From an uncultured bacterium (GTDB lineage: Bacteria; Bacteroidota; Bacteroidia; CAILMK01): 8,419 nucleotides of DNA. The stretch's first letter is position 1; every line of letters begins with the position of its first letter. The notes under the pieces were generated by a model. It saw only the letters and a list, made by a program, of their open reading frames with translations. It was not told where the DNA came from and searched no databases. Shown in pieces: positions 1 to 5,769 of this stretch. Position numbers and translations under genes: made by a program. The stretch covers positions 1 to 8,419 of the forward strand of contig CAILMK010000314.1 in assembly GCA_903835275.1 (NCBI GenBank), given 5' to 3'.

Positions 1-116
1 ACTAAAATCTCGTCCGCAGGTGGTCAATTTGATCCGGTGCGGGGTGGTCAATTTAGACCGGCATCAGGTGGTCAGTTTCGTCCGGTGGACGGTGGTCAAT
101 TTGACCGAGTTTTCCA
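1..116. mobile_element. Terminal end of an IS21-family-like insertion sequence (partial; body lies left of the window)
   Basis: This stretch consists almost entirely of short direct repeats of the form GGTGGTCAATTTGATCCGG. It stops abruptly where codons of a dps-type gene begin. IS21-family elements are known to carry several short repeats at each end and to terminate in TG...CA. The last repeat is followed by GAGTTTTCCA, so a terminal CA at 115-116 is my best guess for the boundary. No istA or istB sequence is visible because the window starts inside the element, so left versus right end cannot be told and no target-site duplication can be checked. It could also be a solo remnant of an element. 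The family assignment is from memory of similar Bacteroidota IS ends. Confidence 0.55.
19..107 (+). repeat. Four direct 19-bp repeats at an exact 24-bp period
   Basis: Copies start at 19, 43, 67 and 91: GGTGGTCAATTTGATCCGG, GGTGGTCAATTTAGACCGG, GGTGGTCAGTTTCGTCCGG and a last copy missing one base in its second half (GGTGGTCAATTTGACCG). The GGTGGTCA core is invariant, and the 5-nt spacers differ. A degenerate partial copy (CGTCCG at 11-16) precedes the set. Spacing of about two helical turns fits several transposase subunits binding one face of the DNA, as expected at an IS21-type end. Confidence 0.85.
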
Positions 117-286
117 ATATGCTTACTGAATTGTTGAAAGACCATGAAACGGTAATTATTCAACTTCGTAGTGGCGTTGAGGAATGTGCTGAAAAAACAA
201 AGGATGCCGGAACGGCTGATTTTTTGACGGGGTTAATGGAACAACACGAAAGCATTGCATGGATATTGAGAAGGTATCTTAATTAA
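117..286 (+). pseudogene. dps: 3' fragment of a Dps-type ferritin-like DNA-protection protein, 5' end replaced by IS
   Basis: The frame from about 117 to the TAA at 284-286 encodes some 56 residues, including MLTELLKDHE and GTADFLTGLMEQHE followed by a WILRR-type tail. This matches, from memory, the last helix region of Bacteroidota Dps/MrgA proteins, iron-oxidising dodecamers that protect DNA under starvation and peroxide stress. Full-length Dps is about 160 residues, so roughly two thirds is missing, including the N-terminal helices that carry the ferroxidase ligands. Upstream codons in the same frame are IS repeat DNA, not Dps. A GTG at 20 keeps the frame open through the repeats, but the resulting N-terminus is not Dps-like. 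The remnant is probably non-functional unless the rest of the gene lies beyond the IS. Confidence 0.7.
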
Positions 287-305
287 TTTTTAAAAAATTA
301 TATAT

Positions 306-395
306 ATGTGGTTTTGGACATGGTGGGGCATTCTTGGTATAGCACTGGTAATAGTAGTGGTAGGAAAAGCATTGCACTTTTGGCGGAAACGCTGA
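306..395 (+). CDS. Small Trp-rich single-pass membrane peptide (29 aa), hypothetical
   Basis: An ATG at 306 opens a 29-codon frame ending in TGA. It begins MWFWTWWG, continues as an uninterrupted hydrophobic stretch (ILGIALVIVVVG, about residues 9-20) and ends in a basic tail (HFWRKR). That is one transmembrane helix with aromatic residues at one interface and positive charge at the other, which predicts the C-terminus on the cytoplasmic side. It lies 20 nt after the dps stop and before the hairpin at 447-487, so it could once have shared the dps transcript. I do not recognise a family. No ribosome-binding site is visible beyond an A/T-rich leader, so translation is uncertain. Confidence 0.4.
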   Translation: MWFWTWWGILGIALVIVVVGKALHFWRKR

Positions 396-446
396 ACAGG
401 TTTTTCTTTGCCTTTCAGGCGACAATTTATTCCATTTTATAAATAC

Positions 447-487
447 AACAAATAGCCCCAAATGTATAACCCTTGGGGCTATTTGTT
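447..487 (+). terminator. Strong hairpin terminator after dps fragment and small ORF
   Basis: The arm AACAAATAGCCCCAA (447-461) pairs perfectly with TTGGGGCTATTTGTT (473-487): 15 bp around an 11-nt loop. There is no long T run afterwards, but T-rich bases are part of the descending arm. A-rich sequence on the left also makes it plausible as a bidirectional terminator. Confidence 0.7.
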
Positions 488-499
488 TAGTCATCTTTG
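463..499 (+). promoter_or_regulatory. Putative promoter of the His-rich secreted protein gene
   Basis: TGTATAAC (463-470) is followed after exactly 21 nt by CATCTTTG (492-499), a 7/8 match to the Bacteroidota -7 element TAnnTTTG. The ATG at 530 would then follow a leader of about 25 nt. The same arrangement precedes the genes at 1238, 3231 and 4041. The upstream box sits in the loop and 3' side of the terminator hairpin. Found by eye; no transcription start data. Confidence 0.4.
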
Positions 500-529
500 T
501 CCAATCAATAACACTTTAAAAGAAGCAAA

Positions 530-1036
530 ATGAAAACTTTAAAATTAATGGGAATAGGAGTTTTGATATTTCTTTCCTTCACAGCGAAAGCCCAGCTTTC
601 AGTACATGTAAATATTGGCACTCCCCCACCCTGGGGTCCTACAGGATATGCCGAGTCACGTTATTATTATTTGCCGGACATAGAAGCATACTATGATATA
701 CAAAATTCAATGTATATATATAATGATGGTGGAGTATGGGTGCACCGTGGTTATCTTCCACAGAGGTATAGAAATTATGATTTATACGGAGGATATAAAG
801 TAGTAATGACGGATTATCATGGTGATGCACCATACTCTCATTTCAATGAACATAGGATGAAATACGGGCATGGATATAGAGGCGCACCACAAAGAACCTA
901 CCATGAAAGGCCCGGAGGAGGCAGACGTGAAGAAGATCATGGACATGACCGAGGAAGAGGAGAACAACATGATAATCGTGGACACCAAGATAATCGTGGA
1001 CACCAGGAACATGGTGATCATGGTCACGACAGATAG
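530..1036 (+). CDS. Exported protein with Tyr-rich body and His-rich C-terminal tail, function unknown
   Basis: The 168-residue product starts with a clear signal peptide (residues 1-21, basic n-region, hydrophobic core, cleavage likely after AKA before Q22). The mature part has a PPPWGP segment (32-37), then a Tyr/aromatic-rich body including YYYLPDIEAYYDI (45-57), WVHRGYLPQRYRNYDLY (70-86) and GYKVVMTDY (88-96). From about residue 134 a low-complexity tail carries eight His among 35 residues, mixed with Asp, Arg and Gly. I recall similar unnamed small secreted proteins in Chitinophagaceae, but no function is established. The tail could bind divalent metal ions, which is inference. There is no T9SS sorting domain, so it is probably periplasmic. 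It is a single-gene unit with its own promoter-like element and a terminator at 1056-1098. Confidence 0.85.
   Translation: MKTLKLMGIGVLIFLSFTAKAQLSVHVNIGTPPPWGPTGYAESRYYYLPDIEAYYDIQNSMYIYNDGGVWVHRGYLPQRYRNYDLYGGYKVVMTDYHGDAPYSHFNEHRMKYGHGYRGAPQRTYHERPGGGRREEDHGHDRGRGEQHDNRGHQDNRGHQEHGDHGHDR
971..1006 (+). repeat. 18-bp tandem duplication in the His-rich tail
   Basis: GATAATCGTGGACACCAA (971-988) is repeated directly at 989-1006 with one change at the last base. It encodes DNRGHQ twice in frame. The near-identity at DNA level indicates a recent slippage duplication, and copy number may vary among strains without breaking the frame. Confidence 0.85.
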
Positions 1037-1055
1037 AATGCATAAACATATACGT

Positions 1056-1098
1056 AAAGAAAAGCCTTTATTCCTATTCGGAATGAAGGCTTTTCTTT
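1056..1098 (+). terminator. Hairpin terminator after the His-rich protein gene
   Basis: AAAGAAAAGCCTT (1056-1068) pairs with AAGGCTTTTCTTT (1086-1098), giving a 13-bp perfect stem whose descending arm is T-rich. The 17-nt loop holds a further TTCC/GGAA inner pairing. It starts about 20 nt after the stop codon. Confidence 0.75.
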
Positions 1099-1141
1099 GA
1101 AATAATGACTAAACAATAATGTTGTAACTTAAACCAAAAGT

Positions 1142-1178
1142 TGTGTAATAAAAATTTAGTCTGAAGTTCGCAAATTTG
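1142..1178 (+). promoter_or_regulatory. Putative promoter of the G8-like T9SS cargo gene
   Basis: TGTGTAAT (1142-1149) lies exactly 21 nt before CAAATTTG (1171-1178), a 7/8 match to TAnnTTTG. A second, weaker pair slightly upstream (TTGTAAC at 1122-1128 with AAAATTTA at 1151-1158) may be a tandem copy. The predicted leader to the ATG at 1238 is about 50 nt. Confidence 0.4.
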
Positions 1179-1182
1179 TATC

Positions 1183-1204
1183 ATCATGAAAACTAATTCA
1201 TGAT
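1183..1204 (+). other. Hairpin in the predicted 5' leader of the 1238 gene
   Basis: ATCATGAA (1183-1190) and TTCATGAT (1197-1204) form an 8-bp perfect inverted repeat with a 6-nt loop, right at the predicted transcript start. It could stabilise the mRNA 5' end or bind a regulator. A separate pair, AAAATTTAGT (1151-1160) and ACTAAATTTT (1205-1214), flanks it at DNA level. Role unknown. Confidence 0.35.
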
Positions 1205-1237
1205 ACTAAATTTTAGATTAACTAAATACCAATTATT

Positions 1238-3028
1238 ATGAGAACAATTTCACGCACAATATTTATAACTTGTTTGCTTGTTGCCGGTTTAATAGGCACA
1301 AAAAGTTATGCCACCACCTTTACTGCTGCTGCTTCAGGTGACTGGTCCAGCACAACTACATGGGGAGGCACAGTACCATCAACCACGAATACCGCTGATG
1401 CGATAATTATTCCTTCAGGAATAAAGGTAACGTTAAAAAACAACCTAACCATCAAAGGTGCGCTCGCATCTTTGGATGTTGAAGGTACCCTTTCCGACAG
1501 TTCAGATACCTTAATGGTAACAGGGCTTGGATCTGTTTCAGGTGCAGGAACAATAAATTTCGGCACAGTTAACTGGAAAGCCACGTCTTCATTTTTGTTT
1601 ACCGGAACTTTAAATGTAAAAACATTAATGAGTAGTCAGTCCGTTAGTGTTTCAGCAAAAGTTTCTGTTTCCGGCTCATTGATGCTGGATTCAGGAGTGT
1701 TTAAATTAATGACCGGTAGTACCTTGGCGTTAAGCTCCGGCGCAACAATTTATATTACCATGGGATCATTTTTTGACAATGGAGGAACCCTGACAGGTTC
1801 TTATAATGTTTATTATATGACCAATTCTGCTATTGCAGGCCTGGAATTAACGAGCTCCGGATTGAATGATGTAACAGTGAATGTGGGCAGCACTAATAAT
1901 GTTAAGCTGTCTTCAGATCTTGTTGTAAATGGAACATTATATTTAACCAGTGGTACTTTAACTTTAAATAACCATAACCTTACATTGAAGGGTTATATTT
2001 CCAGCTCTGATAGTCTTGGAGGAAATATATATGCAACTTCCAGCAGTTCAATTTATGCGTATGCTAAAGCCTCTACTAATATAGGATCTTTAAAGTTTGC
2101 AAGTAATGGAAGTACATTAAGCAAATTTGAGATCAATACTTCAAACAGTGCAGATCTAATCTCCATTTCTACAGACCTGATGATAATGGATTCACTGGTT
2201 CTTACCAACGGAAGGATAAAACTAAACGGAAATAACAACACTCTTCAGATTGCTTCAACTGGAAAAATTGGTGGGAGCAGTAGCTCATCATATGTTGTTA
2301 CAGGAAATAATACATATTTAAAGTTAAATTTATCGAATAAAACCGGAGCTGGATCGCTGTTTCCGGTAGGAACTCAAGCACATTATGCACCGGCTAACGT
2401 ATTTCTAAATACAGGTACGCCGGATGGTGCAGTATCTGTTAGAGTCCAGGATGGAGTTTATGAAAAAGGCACTTCCGGCCTGTTAGTATCACAATTTCAA
2501 CCATCTGTGAACATGACATGGTTTGTAACTTCTGACATTACTTCCAATTTGAATATGACATTAAGCACTTATTGGACTTCTGATATGGAAGTAAACAACT
2601 TTAACAGGTCAAAAAGTTATATCTCCCACTACCATGACAACGCATGGGACACCATTGCTTTCTCAGCAGCAAATAGCTTCAGCAATCCACTATATGGTTC
2701 TACCAGGACAGGAATATCCTCTTTAAGTCCATTTGCAGTCTATGATGAAAGCACTCAAAGTGGAATTGAAAAACAAACAGTGACAACAAATGTTTCATTG
2801 TTCCCAAATCCTGCCAGCGGTTATATAAATGTTATGATTGATGATGCATCTCAAAAAACAGCTTCTTTCCAATTGGAAATAAGGGACATGACAGGACGTT
2901 TGGTAAGCAGCTCACTCATAGGATACGGAAATAACCAGATCAATATAGGTTCATTAAGTAATGGTAATTATATGATGAAAATCTATAACAACCAAACTAA
3001 CGTAGTTAAGAAATTTATAAAGATCTAA
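1238..3028 (+). CDS. Large secreted beta-rich protein with G8-like N-terminal region and T9SS sorting domain
   Basis: The 596-residue product has a signal peptide (residues 1-25, cleavage near SYA/TT). The next part, with SGDW (33-36), TWGG (41-44) and ADAIIIPSG (53-61), resembles the start of G8-type beta domains found in Bacteroidota surface proteins. Residues ~90-370 are Ser/Thr/Asn/Gly-rich with recurring short strands and turns, which suggests a beta-helix or stacked beta fold. From about 373, LFPVGTQAHYAP and the following ~130 residues resemble a module common just before sorting domains. The C-terminus from about 520 (LFPNPASGYI, then EIRDMTGRLV, then a KKFIKI end) is a typical T9SS type A sorting domain, predicting transport across the outer membrane and surface attachment or release. 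No catalytic motif was recognised; adhesin or structural role is inference. It has its own promoter-like element and terminator. Confidence 0.85.
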   Translation: MRTISRTIFITCLLVAGLIGTKSYATTFTAAASGDWSSTTTWGGTVPSTTNTADAIIIPSGIKVTLKNNLTIKGALASLDVEGTLSDSSDTLMVTGLGSVSGAGTINFGTVNWKATSSFLFTGTLNVKTLMSSQSVSVSAKVSVSGSLMLDSGVFKLMTGSTLALSSGATIYITMGSFFDNGGTLTGSYNVYYMTNSAIAGLELTSSGLNDVTVNVGSTNNVKLSSDLVVNGTLYLTSGTLTLNNHNLTLKGYISSSDSLGGNIYATSSSSIYAYAKASTNIGSLKFASNGSTLSKFEINTSNSADLISISTDLMIMDSLVLTNGRIKLNGNNNTLQIASTGKIGGSSSSSYVVTGNNTYLKLNLSNKTGAGSLFPVGTQAHYAPANVFLNTGTPDGAVSVRVQDGVYEKGTSGLLVSQFQPSVNMTWFVTSDITSNLNMTLSTYWTSDMEVNNFNRSKSYISHYHDNAWDTIAFSAANSFSNPLYGSTRTGISSLSPFAVYDESTQSGIEKQTVTTNVSLFPNPASGYINVMIDDASQKTASFQLEIRDMTGRLVSSSLIGYGNNQINIGSLSNGNYMMKIYNNQTNVVKKFIKI

Positions 3029-3048
3029 ATTCTCCTCATCATATTATT

Positions 3049-3088
3049 GAACCCATATCAGCCTTTTGGTTGGTATGGGTTCTTTTTT
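3049..3088 (+). terminator. Rho-independent terminator after the 1238 gene
   Basis: GAACCCATA (3049-3057) pairs with TATGGGTTC (3074-3082), a 9-bp stem with a 16-nt loop, directly followed by TTTTTT (3083-3088). It begins 20 nt after the stop codon. Confidence 0.8.
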
Positions 3089-3148
3089 AAAATAAGTCAG
3101 AAAGTTCACTAAAATTTAGAGGTGAAGAATACAATTTATTCATTGGAA

Positions 3149-3185
3149 TGTGTAACGCGACATTGCCCAATAAATCTAAACTTTG
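3149..3185 (+). promoter_or_regulatory. Putative promoter of the FN3-like secreted protein gene
   Basis: TGTGTAAC (3149-3156) is followed after exactly 21 nt by AAACTTTG (3178-3185), a 7/8 match to TAnnTTTG. Its final TTG (3183-3185) is also the first possible start codon of the downstream frame. If the promoter call is right, that TTG is untranscribed and the ATG at 3231 is the start. Confidence 0.45.
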
Positions 3186-3230
3186 CGTATTACTTTTAAC
3201 CTGAGAATAAAGCAAGTTGAAAATAAAATT

Positions 3231-3938
3231 ATGATATCCCCCCTGATAAAGATATTGACTTGTAGTTTGGTTTTAATGCAATTGTTAAATTGTGTGGCAG
3301 CATACTCTGCCCCTGATTCTGCTATGGCTAAAAACAAAACACGAATTATCAATGAAAAAGAAACTAGTGCCCCTGCCAAAATAATCCTTAAAAATCCCAA
3401 TGCTGAAATAAAAGGTTTTGCAGCAACCTGGTCTGGAAATTCAATATTATTGGATTGGAATGGCATTAGTGACACCTTTGAGGTTGAAAGAAGCTTAAAC
3501 AATGGCAAATTTGAAATGATAGGTCAGGTAAATGGTCATGAAAATGCCGCAGCTCCGGATGATTACACTTTTGCGGATGAACCATATAATGCTTCCGGCA
3601 CAATTCTTTACCGTTTAAAAAGCGTTGATATTACAGGTAAAGCGATGTATTCTCCTATTGTAAAAGTCAGTGCTCATAATGCATCCGCATTGTTAAAGAA
3701 AGTATGGTATGATAATACAAATCAAAGTGTTGTTGTTGTCATAGATGAAAAACAGGAAACTGACATCCAAATACGTATCACTGATATGTACGGAAGAGTA
3801 GTAGCATCAAAAAGTGTGTCTGCAAATACCGGTGTTTCTAAACTGGTAACGGATATGATGGGGATAAAACATGGTAAGTATGTTGTTTCCATTCGTGATA
3901 TCACAAGTCTCTTTTCAGTTCAGATCGTTAAAAACTAG
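3231..3938 (+). CDS. Secreted protein with FN3-like domain and atypical T9SS-type C-terminal domain
   Basis: The ATG at 3231 gives 235 residues with a proper signal peptide (1 to ~25, ending VAAYSA). The frame stays open to a TTG at 3183, but that adds a polar 16-residue extension and overlaps a promoter-like box. Residues ~62-148 (LLDWNG, FEVERSLNNGKF, YTFAD, ILYRLKSVDITGKAMYS) match the immunoglobulin/FN3-like module that often precedes T9SS sorting domains, with its ERS...F..IG and YRLK.VD..G..YS signature. Residues ~155-235 follow a sorting-domain plan (IRITDMYGRVV, HGKYVVSI, ending VQIVKN) but lack the usual FPNP entry motif, having VWYDNTNQSV instead. The protein is essentially only a linker module plus sorting domain with no effector domain. 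LLNC at 18-21 is not a good lipobox. No convincing terminator follows, so read-through into the next gene is possible. Confidence 0.8.
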   Translation: MISPLIKILTCSLVLMQLLNCVAAYSAPDSAMAKNKTRIINEKETSAPAKIILKNPNAEIKGFAATWSGNSILLDWNGISDTFEVERSLNNGKFEMIGQVNGHENAAAPDDYTFADEPYNASGTILYRLKSVDITGKAMYSPIVKVSAHNASALLKKVWYDNTNQSVVVVIDEKQETDIQIRITDMYGRVVASKSVSANTGVSKLVTDMMGIKHGKYVVSIRDITSLFSVQIVKN

Positions 3939-3969
3939 AACCGGGAAGGTTATAACTAATTGACTTGAA

Positions 3970-4006
3970 TATGTAACATTGTTAGTCAATCATAGGCCGA
4001 TCTTTA
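3970..4006 (+). promoter_or_regulatory. Putative promoter of the tandem DUF3494 gene
   Basis: TATGTAAC (3970-3977) is followed after exactly 21 nt by GATCTTTA (3999-4006). This is the weakest -7 match of the four (5/8 to TAnnTTTG), but the spacing and ATCTTT core agree with the site at 463-499. It predicts a transcript start near 4013, which would exclude the TTG at 4011 as start codon. A competing reading uses TTG at 3979-3981 with TACATTTTG at 4005-4013. Confidence 0.35.
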
Positions 4007-4040
4007 CATTTTGAAATTTCACGTAACTAAAATCAATCCC

Positions 4041-5666
4041 TTGAAAAGCAAACTTAACCTTATCGTTGTGACCTTGTTCACAATTCTATTTTTTCCGGCT
4101 ATGAATTTTGCGCAAACTCCTAACTTGGGAACGGCCATAAATTTTGTCCTGTTTTCATCCAATGGAGCTGTAACCAATACCGGTACAACACATCTGACGG
4201 GCAATGTAGGCACCAACAAAGGTTCCAGTACCGGATTCGGTAATGTAGATGGTGTCATGCATGATGATGACGCTGCAAGTGCGAAATGTGCTGCTGATTT
4301 GCTGAAAGTTTATAATAAACTGGATAGTACAACATCTACTGCTTCCCATTCTGTAAATCTTGGGAATGGAGATACTCTCAAAGAGGGTGTATACGCCCTT
4401 TCAGGGGCATCAACTTTAAACCTGACTCTTTATCTGGATGGTGGTGGAAATGGAAATGCGCTATTTATCTTTAAGATCAAAGGAGCTTTTTCATCCAAAG
4501 CCGCTGCTAAAATCAAACTAATAAACGGTACCAAGGCATGCAATGTTTTCTGGAAAATTGAAGGTGCTGTTAGCCTTGCAACAGGAACAACCATGAGAGG
4601 AACCATCATTGCCAATAATGCTGCCATTAAAATGGCTACCGGAGATACGCTGGAAGGCAGGGCGCTATCTACAACAGGTGCAGTAACCGTAGACGGTATA
4701 CTTGCATATACACCGCTTGGCTGCTCTGTGCCGGTTTTGACGGGGCCCAAATCACCTGTATTAGGCACGACTGTTTGCTATGCACTCTTTTCCTCAAATG
4801 GGGCAGTTTCAAATTCAGGTACAACATACGTTACCGGGGATGTAGGTACCAATAAAGGTACAACAACCGGATTTGATACTTCAAAAGTAAATGGAACAGT
4901 GCATACAATTCCGGATGCATCCACCAAGGCGTGCGCAGCGGACCTGACCAAAGTATATAATTACCTTGACTCATTAAAATATGATATTCAATTATTATAT
5001 CCTGCCAGCTTCGGTCATAATCTTGTCCTTACTCCGCACGTATATTTGCTAAATGCCGCCACTGTTCTTACAGATAGTTTATACCTGAATGCAGAGGGCA
5101 ATACCGATGCTGTTTTCGTAATTCAGGTTAATGGAGCATTTTCCACCAGCACGTATTCAAGAGTGATACTGCAAAATGGCGCACAATCCAAAAACGTTTT
5201 TTGGAAAATTGAAGGTGCCGTTGGCATAGACAATTATTCCATATTCAGGGGGACCCTTGTTTGTAATAACGGGGCATTGGGGGCCTTAAATACCGGAGTA
5301 ACTATTGATGGAAGAGCATTGACAACAACAGGCGCATTAACAACAAATACAGTTAAGGCGACCATTACGTCAGGTTGTAGTGGAATTATAAGCGGCATTT
5401 CTACAGAAACTGCGGGTACAAAAGAAATCATGACTATTTTTCCGAATCCCTTCAATGAATCCGCAACCATACAAATGAATGATGCTTCAGATGCAAACCG
5501 TTATAATTTCAGGATCTACAATATTATGGGAGCTGAAGTATTTCATACCGCTCTTACAAAAGAATCAACCACTATTGATACCAATAATTTTCCATCAGGA
5601 ATATATTTATACAGGATAATCAATTCTAACGGGACTATGCAATCCGGAAGATTGGTAAGGCGATAA
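4041..5666 (+). CDS. Secreted tandem DUF3494 (ice-binding-like) protein with T9SS sorting domain
   Basis: From the TTG at 4041 the product is 541 residues with a clean signal peptide (1-24, cleavage near NFA/QT). The TTG at 4011 would add ten residues but overlaps the promoter region; no ATG is available. Two homologous domains follow, about residues 29-230 and 240-445. Each has LGT, a GAV(T/S)N(T/S)GTT...TG(N/D)VGTNKG start, an alpha segment (CAADL.KVYN.LDS), then NVFWKIEGAV and (E/D)GRAL(S/T)TTGA. These match DUF3494, the beta-solenoid family of many bacterial ice-binding proteins. Residues ~464-541 (IFPNPFNESA, FRIYNIMGAEV, ending RLVRR) form a T9SS type A sorting domain. Ice binding is established for some family members, while many homologues in non-cold species are uncharacterised, so ice binding, ice adhesion or another surface-binding role are all open. 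A terminator follows at 5680. Confidence 0.85.
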   Translation: MKSKLNLIVVTLFTILFFPAMNFAQTPNLGTAINFVLFSSNGAVTNTGTTHLTGNVGTNKGSSTGFGNVDGVMHDDDAASAKCAADLLKVYNKLDSTTSTASHSVNLGNGDTLKEGVYALSGASTLNLTLYLDGGGNGNALFIFKIKGAFSSKAAAKIKLINGTKACNVFWKIEGAVSLATGTTMRGTIIANNAAIKMATGDTLEGRALSTTGAVTVDGILAYTPLGCSVPVLTGPKSPVLGTTVCYALFSSNGAVSNSGTTYVTGDVGTNKGTTTGFDTSKVNGTVHTIPDASTKACAADLTKVYNYLDSLKYDIQLLYPASFGHNLVLTPHVYLLNAATVLTDSLYLNAEGNTDAVFVIQVNGAFSTSTYSRVILQNGAQSKNVFWKIEGAVGIDNYSIFRGTLVCNNGALGALNTGVTIDGRALTTTGALTTNTVKATITSGCSGIISGISTETAGTKEIMTIFPNPFNESATIQMNDASDANRYNFRIYNIMGAEVFHTALTKESTTIDTNNFPSGIYLYRIINSNGTMQSGRLVRR

Positions 5667-5679
5667 GATATTTTAAATC

Positions 5680-5720
5680 AAAAGCCTTCCATTCGTTTAA
5701 GTGGAAGGCTTTTTCTTTTT
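5680..5720 (+). terminator. Rho-independent terminator after the tandem DUF3494 gene
   Basis: AAAAGCCTTCCA (5680-5691) pairs with TGGAAGGCTTTT (5702-5713), a perfect 12-bp stem with a 10-nt loop, followed by a T-rich tract to 5720. It begins 14 nt after the stop codon and ends about 50 nt before the next gene. Confidence 0.85.
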
Positions 5721-5769
5721 ACTGAATTAATACTTAACAATACTCACATCATTGTAAACAATTATTATT

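Noticed and set aside
1..108. Regular repeats as a CRISPR array
   Set aside because: Repeats are 19 bp with 5-nt spacers, far too short for CRISPR spacers, and the repeats themselves vary.
20..286. An 88-codon protein starting at GTG 20
   Set aside because: The first third is translated IS repeat DNA (VVNL/VVSF repeats); only the part from about 117 resembles a protein family (Dps).
279..494. Antisense frame across the region after dps
   Set aside because: It runs through the terminator hairpin and the small plus-strand peptide gene; composition is not protein-like.
870..1100. Overlapping frame inside the His-rich gene, plus antisense frames over 639-1049
   Set aside because: They mirror the low-complexity coding sequence, have no signal peptide or leader of their own, and match nothing I recognise.
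3282..3293. LLNC near the signal peptide end of the FN3-like protein as a lipobox
   Set aside because: Asn directly before Cys is not accepted in the lipobox, and a normal signal peptidase I site lies just downstream.
3939..3951. AACC/GGTT inverted repeat as a terminator after the 3231 gene
   Set aside because: The stem is only 4 bp and no T tract follows.
3959..3990. ATTGACT/AGTCAAT inverted repeat as an operator
   Set aside because: Only 7 bp per arm with an 18-nt loop in AT-rich DNA; too weak without comparison to relatives.
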